Shown piece after piece: positions 57,636-64,000 of a stretch of DNA of 64,000 nt. How positions within the stretch are numbered: the stretch's first letter is position 1; every line of letters starts with the position of its first letter. Origin of the DNA: Bacteroidales bacterium. Its GTDB lineage: Bacteria; Bacteroidota; Bacteroidia; Bacteroidales; GCA-2748055. The position numbers and the translations under genes were made by a program. The stretch lies in the NCBI GenBank assembly GCA_029931975.1, contig JAOZQY010000005.1:53682-117681 (forward strand), written 5' to 3'. A model generated the notes under the pieces. That model was not told the DNA's origin and ran no database searches. It was given only the letters and a program-made list of their open reading frames with translations.

Positions 57636-58541
57636 CTATCGTAACTTGTTTAGTGTGCCCGGCAGACGGCTGAAACTAACTCCCTGGTAAATTTCCGGCT
57701 GAGCACCAAATCCGCTAAAGAAGCGTGCCACCGAAGGAATATTTGAACCCTCAAAATCCAGGATTGTGCCCGACTTTGCATGATCCCGGATAAAGGCATC
57801 CACGATCCTGAACATCCCCCTGCGCTCTTTTCCTGTTGGGCTTGAGGCTGACAGCAGGTATATTGCCCTTGTTTTACTAAAGGCGAAGAAAGCAGCAGCA
57901 ATCACCTCATCACCTTTCCTGACGGCATAGATTTTACCTGCCCCTCTGTCCTGAATGGTTTCAAACAACTTGACCAGCCCCCTGTAATCCTCTTCAGAGC
58001 GTTTGATAACATCATTTTCCCTTTTCAATCTGACCAGTTCCTGAACAGGAACCTTGTGATCTACCAGATCATCGTACTCCTGTGACTTTCTTACATTTCT
58101 TTTGGTATTGGTGGAGAAAACCTTATGCTGCCTCTCATATTTCCAGTCCAGCTTAATCACATAATTTGATTTATCATCCACCAGGAAGGGTTTCTTTTCT
58201 CCCACCAGGTTTTTGGCATTGAAATTCATGCCTGCAAACCTGAATTTTTTATAAAGGATGCGCAGCATCTCACGAATCAGTTCAGGATCCACATATTCCC
58301 TGCTGAATACCCCCAGCTGCTGAGTATAAAAAGGCTGGTAAATATATTTCATACCTGCCTTCCTCTTCCAAACCACCGGCATTACAAAGCGGTAATCCTC
58401 CACCACTATGGCCGACCATTTTTCAGAGACAGCATCCAAGTACCATGTATAGGGATAGAGTGTCTCGGCAGGCGACTCGGCAATAAGTCGATCCCACCTT
58501 TCCTCGTCAATCTCTTTTCGCGGTAAAAATTTTATTTTCAA
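57636..58541 (-). CDS. FemAB/GNAT-like acyltransferase
   Basis: 301 residues. Two GNAT-like halves are suggested by AETLYPYTWYLDAVSEKWSA at the start, FSTNTKRNVRKSQEYD in the middle and KIYAVRKGDEVIAAAFFAFSKTRAIYLLSASS...IPSVARFFSGFGAQP at the end, the layout of FemAB-type and exopolysaccharide-associated acyltransferases. No signal peptide. It is coupled with the deacetylase downstream, so a role in building or decorating a surface polymer is likely. The acyl donor is unknown. Confidence 0.65.
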   Translation of the reverse strand: MKIKFLPRKEIDEERWDRLIAESPAETLYPYTWYLDAVSEKWSAIVVEDYRFVMPVVWKRKAGMKYIYQPFYTQQLGVFSREYVDPELIREMLRILYKKFRFAGMNFNAKNLVGEKKPFLVDDKSNYVIKLDWKYERQHKVFSTNTKRNVRKSQEYDDLVDHKVPVQELVRLKRENDVIKRSEEDYRGLVKLFETIQDRGAGKIYAVRKGDEVIAAAFFAFSKTRAIYLLSASSPTGKERRGMFRIVDAFIRDHAKSGTILDFEGSNIPSVARFFSGFGAQPEIYQGVSFSRLPGTLNKLR

Positions 58542-58602
58542 ACCTCTAATTTTTCTTTCTACCAGACACCAGGCACTATTTCCCTTGGCACTATTACACT
58601 CA

Positions 58603-61098
58603 TTAAATCTCCAGATTAACTACTGTGATACCCGCCCCGCCCTGGTCCACATGGGCATCCCCGTACCACTCCACCAGGTCCACCGAATGGAGGTACTCTC
58701 GGATCAACTGACGAAGGATGCCATTTCCTTTCCCATGGAGAATCCGAAGCTCCCGGGCATTGACCATGATGGCCATATCAATAAAATCAACCACTATGCC
58801 CATAGCCTCATCCGCGCGCTTTCCTCGCAAGTCTATATCCGGACGGAACTGCACCCTGCGGGTGCTCACATTCCAGTCGCCCAGGTTTACCCTGGATTGA
58901 TCCTTCTTCCTGAGCCGGACAGACTCCTCTGACTTGATCTTCTCCAGTTTTCCAAGTTTGGTATTGGTCTTAAGCATTCCAAAAGCCACCACACAATTTT
59001 TCCCCTTGATCTCCATCACCTCCCCGGCAGCCTCCTGTCCCTCAATCCTCACCAGGTCTCCCACCCGGATTTCGGGATCTTCCTTCACCTGCTTCTGGGC
59101 CAGTGTCTTTTTCGAACGCTGTCTCAGATCGGGCCACCTGGTTTCCAGTTCACTTCCCCTGCGGCGGATTTCCTTCAGTCTTTGCTCTACCTGCTGCTCC
59201 TCTTTTCCCTTCTCCACCTCCACTTGCTCCCGGAATTCCTCAAGCTCCTTTCGCACCTCCCGGGTACGCTCCTTTTCCGCCTCAGCTTCCTTGATCTCCC
59301 TGATGGTCTGTTCAATCTTTTTATTGGCCCCCGAGAGCATCTCATCGGCCCTGGTCTTCGCTTCCTTCACAATGGCCTTCCGCTGCTTTTCACTCTCCTG
59401 GAGTTCGCTCTCATAACGTCCCATCAGTTCCTCCAGCTTTCGTTCCGACTGCCTGATTTTCTGACGTTTTCCTTCCCAGTATTTTTTATCCCTGAGAATT
59501 TCCCGCAGGTGCTTATCAAAGTCAATATGATCCTGTCCCACTTTTTCCGAAGCAGAGCTGAGTACATCTTCGGGAAGACCTATTTTCCGGGCAATCTCAA
59601 AGGCAAATGAACTACCGGGCTTACCCACCTGTAGCTGATAGAGAGGCTGCATACGCTGGTTATCAAACAACATGGCCCCGTTTATTATTCCTTCCGCAGA
59701 AGTTGCATAGTGTTTCAGGCTGGTATAGTGGGTGGTAATAATACCACCGGTCCCCGACTGGTTCAGCTGCTCCAGGATCGACTCGGCAATGGCACCACCC
59801 AGCATGGGCTCTGTACCGGTCCCAAACTCATCAATGAGCACCAGGGTATCTGTGGCTGCATGCTTCAGAAAATACTTCATGTTATGCAGGTGCGAGCTGT
59901 AGGTACTCAGATCATTATCGATGGACTGCTCATCCCCTATATCAATAAAGATACCAGCAAAAACACCAAATACCGATGAACTATCACAGGGAACAAGCAT
60001 TCCACACTGCAGCATATACTGCAAGAGGCCAATGGTTTTCAGGCAAACCGATTTTCCGCCGGCATTGGGACCTGAAATCAGGAGAATTCGATTGTTCTCC
60101 GCCAGGTGAAAGGAGAGAGGAACCACCTCTTTCTTTTCAGCCTTATGAGCCAGGTAGAGCAAGGGATGCCGTGCCTCCTTCCAATCGAAGATCCGCTCAT
60201 TTTTCAGCTGGGGCCTTATGGCTCCCATGCGTATTGCAAAAAGAGCACGTGCCCGGATGAAGTCGATGGTGGTCAGAAAGTCCTGGGAGGAAAGCAGATC
60301 GGAAATATAGGGGCGTATATCTGCGGTGAATTCCAGCAAAATTTGAATAATCTCCCTGCGCTCGGCATACTCCAGCTCCCTGATTTCATTGGAGAGTTCC
60401 ACCACCTCGGCAGGTTCAATAAAGACCGTTTTTCCGGTGGCCGATTCATCATGAATCATACCTCCCAGCTTCCGCTTATTACCTGCCATCACGGGAATAA
60501 CAGGACGACCATCCCGGTAGGTTGGGACCGCATCGGTATCCACCCAGCCTTCGCGCTGAGCCCTGCTCATGACCTGGTTCAGTTTTTTGGAAACCGCGCC
60601 CTGTCTCTCATGCTGACTCCTTCTGATCTGTTGCAGGGCCGATGAGGCATTGTCACGAATCTGACCATGCTTGTTCAGTATCTTCTGAATCCGGTCCCCC
60701 ACAAAGGGAAAGATTTTCACCGGCCGGCACAACTCACTGAGAACAGGATATTTTTCCTCATCGTCCGTTTTGAAAAAATTCAGGATGGCACGGATCGAAT
60801 CCAGACTCTTCTGTAGACCGAATACCTCCTCAGTCATCAGGTAGGTTCCCTCCACCTCTGTCTTTTTCAAGGCCTCGCGATTATCAATAAAATGCTGAAT
60901 GGGAAAGTCATCTTCGCTCTGATTGATCTCCCTGAATTCCTCAACCAGTTTCAGCTCCTGGAGAATGGAATCAAAATCCTGCATAAATACCATCTCATCG
61001 ACACGTTCCCTTCCTGGATCAAAGAGGCAATGTTCCTTGACCAGCTCTCGTATGCGGTCAAAACCAATTTTCGATTCAAATTGTTCCGGGTAGATCAA
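58603..61098 (-). CDS. mutS2: Endonuclease MutS2
   Basis: 831 residues. The MutS ATPase core shows Walker A ISGPNAGGKSVCLKTIG near residue 340 and VLIDEFGTGTEPMLGGA; a long charged coiled coil follows (about residues 510-640), and a C-terminal Smr domain ends the protein (DIDLRGKRADEAMGIVVDFI, RILHGKGNGILRQLI, the HGKGxG motif intact). MutS2 lacks the mismatch-binding domain of MutS and acts in recombination control or rescue of collided ribosomes. It stands alone; the 60-base gap downstream holds only a CCTGGTG-like repeat. Confidence 0.95.
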   Translation of the reverse strand: MIYPEQFESKIGFDRIRELVKEHCLFDPGRERVDEMVFMQDFDSILQELKLVEEFREINQSEDDFPIQHFIDNREALKKTEVEGTYLMTEEVFGLQKSLDSIRAILNFFKTDDEEKYPVLSELCRPVKIFPFVGDRIQKILNKHGQIRDNASSALQQIRRSQHERQGAVSKKLNQVMSRAQREGWVDTDAVPTYRDGRPVIPVMAGNKRKLGGMIHDESATGKTVFIEPAEVVELSNEIRELEYAERREIIQILLEFTADIRPYISDLLSSQDFLTTIDFIRARALFAIRMGAIRPQLKNERIFDWKEARHPLLYLAHKAEKKEVVPLSFHLAENNRILLISGPNAGGKSVCLKTIGLLQYMLQCGMLVPCDSSSVFGVFAGIFIDIGDEQSIDNDLSTYSSHLHNMKYFLKHAATDTLVLIDEFGTGTEPMLGGAIAESILEQLNQSGTGGIITTHYTSLKHYATSAEGIINGAMLFDNQRMQPLYQLQVGKPGSSFAFEIARKIGLPEDVLSSASEKVGQDHIDFDKHLREILRDKKYWEGKRQKIRQSERKLEELMGRYESELQESEKQRKAIVKEAKTRADEMLSGANKKIEQTIREIKEAEAEKERTREVRKELEEFREQVEVEKGKEEQQVEQRLKEIRRRGSELETRWPDLRQRSKKTLAQKQVKEDPEIRVGDLVRIEGQEAAGEVMEIKGKNCVVAFGMLKTNTKLGKLEKIKSEESVRLRKKDQSRVNLGDWNVSTRRVQFRPDIDLRGKRADEAMGIVVDFIDMAIMVNARELRILHGKGNGILRQLIREYLHSVDLVEWYGDAHVDQGGAGITVVNLEI

Positions 61099-61196
61099 AT
61101 CAAGCTTTTTTGCCCTTCAAAAGTAACAAAAAAGGGTTCTCCTCTTTGAAAAAAAAGTTAGCTTTATCTCAACAACATAAAATCCCCAAAACTCCA

Positions 61197-62366
61197 ATGG
61201 CAAAAAGAAAAATCAAGATGGGAATGGTCGGTGGAGGAACCGATGCATTCATTGGGGCGATTCACCGTCTCGCTGCATTAATGGATAACCAGATTGAACT
61301 GGTTTGTGGCTGTTTTAGCGTCAATCCTGAAATCTCAAAGGAATCGGGCAAACTCTACTTCCTACCCGAGGAAAGAGTTTATGAAAGCTATAAGGAAATG
61401 TTTGAAAAAGAGGCTCAACTGCCAGAAGACCTACGCATGGATTTTGTATCCATCGTCACGCCCAACTTTGTGCATTTCGACCCGGCCATGATGGCCCTGG
61501 ATAAGGGATTTCATGTGGTACTTGATAAACCGATCACTTTCACTCTGGATGAAGCCCTTCGACTTAAGGAGAAAATTGATTCCAGCGGTTTGACTTTCGC
61601 CCTGACTCATACCTATTCGGGTTACCCGGCTGTTAAACATGCAAAAAAGATGATCGCCGAAGGCGCCCTGGGCAAGATTCGCAAGGTGTATGTGGAGTAC
61701 CCCCAGGGATGGCTTTCTTCGAATGTGGAGGACATGGGTAACGCTCAGGCCAGCTGGCGGACCGATCCCAAACGTTCGGGAAAGGCAGGATGCATGGGCG
61801 ATATCGGTACCCATGCCCATCACCTGGCCGAATATATGACGGGCCTGAAAGTAACTGAACTTTGTGCCGAACTAAATGTGTTTGTTCCCAATCGCCGATT
61901 GGATGATGATGGCGCTGCCCTGCTGCGTTTTGACAACGGCGCCAGGGGTGTACTCATTGCCACCCAGGTGGCTGCAGGCGAAGAAAATGCCATCAATATC
62001 CGGATTTATGGAGAAAAAGGGGGGATGGAATGGGCACAGATGGAACCTAATTCCCTGATTATGAAGTGGCCAAACGCCCCTATGCAGGTATTGCGTGTGG
62101 GAACAAGCATGGACAGTGAAATAGCAGCGCATAATACCCGGGCCCCAGGTGGACACCCGGAAGGATATTTGGAAGCCTTTGCAAATATTTACCGTAATTT
62201 TAGTCTGACCATTAGGGCCAGGGCAAAGGGAGAGGAGCCAACAGCTGAAATGCTGGATTTCCCGGGCGTGGAGGATGGTATTCGAGGCATGCAATTCATC
62301 GATACGGTTGTTAATGCAGGCTACAATGATGAGGTGAAATGGGTGAAATTCGGGGAAGAAGTTTAA
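61197..62366 (+). CDS. Gfo/Idh/MocA-family oxidoreductase
   Basis: About 389 residues from ATG 61197; a longer start at 61110 overlaps the mutS2 region and adds a basic stretch outside the family. The nucleotide-binding start is KMGMVGGGTDAFIGAIHR, then FVSIVTPNFVHFDPAMMALDKGFHVVLDKPIT with the E/DKP motif, and DIGTHAHHLAEYMTG with the catalytic His region. Members oxidise or reduce sugars and inositols with NAD(P). It precedes a beta-phosphoglucomutase-like gene by 14 bases, so both probably work on the same sugar. The substrate is unknown. Confidence 0.85.
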   Translation: MAKRKIKMGMVGGGTDAFIGAIHRLAALMDNQIELVCGCFSVNPEISKESGKLYFLPEERVYESYKEMFEKEAQLPEDLRMDFVSIVTPNFVHFDPAMMALDKGFHVVLDKPITFTLDEALRLKEKIDSSGLTFALTHTYSGYPAVKHAKKMIAEGALGKIRKVYVEYPQGWLSSNVEDMGNAQASWRTDPKRSGKAGCMGDIGTHAHHLAEYMTGLKVTELCAELNVFVPNRRLDDDGAALLRFDNGARGVLIATQVAAGEENAINIRIYGEKGGMEWAQMEPNSLIMKWPNAPMQVLRVGTSMDSEIAAHNTRAPGGHPEGYLEAFANIYRNFSLTIRARAKGEEPTAEMLDFPGVEDGIRGMQFIDTVVNAGYNDEVKWVKFGEEV

Positions 62367-62380
62367 CGCATACAACAAAT

Positions 62381-63046
62381 ATGGAATACGGATTTATCTT
62401 TGATATGGATGGCGTAGTTATCGACAGCAATCCATATCATAAGATTGCCTGGGAGAAATTCCTGACCAAGCTTGGACACCCATTCGACAACAAGCTCTTT
62501 GACGATGTCCTTTCAGGACGGACCGGTCCCACTTCACTTCGTTTACTTTTTGGTAATGACCTTCCCCGGGAGAAGCTGGACCTTTACCTGGAAGAGGTGG
62601 ACAGCAATTACCAGAATATCCTGCGTCAGTCGCGGAAGGTATTAGCAATAGCCGGGGTGCACAAGATCCTCGATCAGATCAGCAAGAACGGATTCAGGCT
62701 GGCCCTGGCCACCTCGGCTCCCTCAGTGAATATTGAACTGGGACTTAAGAAGCTGAAGCTGGAAAACACCTTCGAACATATCGTTGGCAAAGTGGATGTG
62801 ACACATGGAAAACCCCATCCCGAGGTCTACCTGACCACCCTGGAGCGATTGGGAATGGAGGCAAAAAACTGCATTGTATTCGAGGACTCCAAAGCAGGCA
62901 TACAATCGGCCATAAGCGCCGGCATCAAGGTGGTGGGCATTGCATCCGCTCTTAGCAAAGAGGAATTGCTGGATGAGGGTGTCTCCCTGGTTGTGGATGA
63001 CTTTACGGAACTCGAACTGGAGCAAGTACTTTCACTCTTAAGATAG
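62381..63046 (+). CDS. HAD-superfamily hydrolase, beta-phosphoglucomutase-like
   Basis: 221 residues from ATG 62381, chosen because the HAD motif FDMDGVVID (nucleophile Asp8, Asp10) comes right after. Other motifs are LATSAPS, KVDVTHGKPHPEVYLTTLE (Lys of motif III) and VFEDSKAGIQSAISAGIKVVG. The cap helices and the GPTSLRLLF start suggest a sugar-phosphate phosphatase or mutase. It lies in one unit with the oxidoreductase and precedes a sulfatase pseudogene by only a few bases. Confidence 0.8.
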   Translation: MEYGFIFDMDGVVIDSNPYHKIAWEKFLTKLGHPFDNKLFDDVLSGRTGPTSLRLLFGNDLPREKLDLYLEEVDSNYQNILRQSRKVLAIAGVHKILDQISKNGFRLALATSAPSVNIELGLKKLKLENTFEHIVGKVDVTHGKPHPEVYLTTLERLGMEAKNCIVFEDSKAGIQSAISAGIKVVGIASALSKEELLDEGVSLVVDDFTELELEQVLSLLR

Positions 63047-63053
63047 TTACATA

Positions 63054-64000
63054 TGAAAAGCTTAACAAAACAGTACGCAGGATTTGTATAGCTATTGTTC
63101 CTTGCATTTATTGTATTTGCATGTAATAACAATCCCTCTGAAATATCCCGTCCCAACATTCTGTTTATTCCGGTTGATGATCTTCGGCCGGATCTGGGTT
63201 GTTATGGAAACACAAGCATTCTCAGTCCCAATATTGCCTCTGGCCCATAATCAGTTTAAACCTGTGGGCAGTCCGGTATATGCCATGCATGGTGACCAGG
63301 AGCTCAGAAGCTATGACGATTGCCACGATCTTCCATGGCCCGGAGAGGAGCCCTGGGATGAAGCCCGCCAGCGGGAACTCATTCATGGATACTATGCCAG
63401 TGTCTCTTATACAGATGCGCAGGTGGGTAGGCTCCTGGATGAACTAGACAGGCTGGGAATCAGGAAAAATACCATTGTTGTTCTCTGGGGAGATCATGGC
63501 TGGAAACTGGGAGAACACAACGGCTGGTGCAAACAGACCAACTATGAGATAGACACAAGAGTGCCTATGATTTTCAGTGGCTATGGAGTAGAAGCGAAAG
63601 CTGAAAAAAGCAGGGCCCTGACCGAATTTGTGGATATCTACCCTACCCTCTGTGAAATGGCAGATCTCCCGATCCCCGGTCACATGCAGGGAAGCAGCCT
63701 TGTCCCCCTGCTATCTGATCCGGATAAGCCCTGGAAAAAGGCAGCCTTCAGTCAGTTCCTCCTGGGCCGCTTTGGTCCCCCGGAAACAAGGGAGCAAGAG
63801 CCCATGGGCTATGCCATACGAACGGATCAGTACCGCTATGTGGAATGGTACACCTGGAATAAAGAGTTGAAAAAGCCGGAAGTTTTACTTTCCAGCGAGT
63901 TGTTTGACCAAAACTCTGATCCGGATGAAAACATGAACCTTGCCAGTGATTCTTTTTATGAACAGATAAAAGATACGCTGTCCCTGCAGTTGAGACAAGG
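63054..64000 (+). pseudogene. Sulfatase pseudogene with stop in signal peptide and internal deletion (runs off window)
   Basis: ATG 63054 begins MKSLTKQYAGFV, then TAG, then LLFLAFIVFACNNN, so the lipoprotein signal is broken by a stop. The frame goes on ISRPNILFIPVDDLRPDLGCYG to about 63240 (IASGP) and stops. Another frame continues LAHNQFKPVGSPVYAMHG, WPGEEPWDEARQRELIHGYY, NTIVVLWGDHGWKLGEHNGW, LTEFVDIYPTLCEMADL to the end of the window. About 130 residues including the formylglycine C-x-P-S-R motif are missing. It resembles iduronate-2-sulfatase. Two or three independent lesions make it non-functional. Confidence 0.85.

Overview
The window looks like a chromosomal segment of a Bacteroidota bacterium, probably of a marine or sediment Bacteroidales/Marinilabiliales type. 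This is inferred from gene content: many Cys-anchored lipoproteins, sulfatases and glycoside hydrolases (GH127, GH3, GH29 and GH42 remnants), DUF1593 and DUF1080 proteins, CRTAC1 proteins, a TPR plus outer-membrane-barrel pair, and TATATTTG-like -7 promoter elements. No rRNA, tRNA, CRISPR array or intact transposase was seen.

Layout. 0-3 kb: the 3' end of xylA, a xylose-type symporter and a lactonase lipoprotein. 3-18.5 kb: a polysaccharide/fucose region that is largely decayed. It holds an Nramp-like protein, a sugar kinase, a sulfatase missing its catalytic motif, an aldo-keto-reductase::fucosidase chimera, a frameshifted fucose permease, an internally deleted amidohydrolase, an intact RhaM-like mutarotase, RHH/MazF remnants, one intact sulfatase, a GH42 remnant of 204 residues, then intact GH127, DUF1593, RidA/chorismatase-like and DUF1080 genes. 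18.5-22.8 kb: a TolC/HlyD/HlyD export operon without its ATPase. 22.9-34.2 kb: an eight-gene co-directional cluster of two CRTAC1 lipoproteins, a hydrazine-synthase-alpha-like cytochrome, a YncE-propeller multiheme protein, a propeller protein, two orphan ABC solute-binding proteins and a DAHP synthase.

34.2-42.9 kb: a one-carbon module. A corrinoid protein and its reductive activator (RACo) diverge from an AraC regulator, which is followed by a formate channel, formyl-THF ligase, a methyl-THF:corrinoid methyltransferase and a MetV-MetF fusion. Read in the catabolic direction these genes would move methyl groups to THF, oxidise them and release formate with ATP gain; the opposite direction is also possible. 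Behind RACo lie joined remnants of a UroD-type methyltransferase and a CobW-like protein, so the local substrate methyltransferase appears to be lost.

43-64 kb: a GH3 enzyme lacking its 5' end, gyrB with a terminator, an AlkD-type pseudogene, an ATPase plus TOPRIM pair that may be an anti-phage system, an outer-membrane barrel and a 1000-residue TPR protein, ftsE, two acyltransferase-like proteins and a polysaccharide deacetylase, mutS2, an oxidoreductase, a phosphoglucomutase-like HAD protein and, at the edge, another sulfatase pseudogene.

A striking global feature is the number of genes that keep both ends but have lost the middle, while housekeeping and one-carbon genes are intact. This suggests recent deletion-driven gene decay, or, less likely, assembly collapse.
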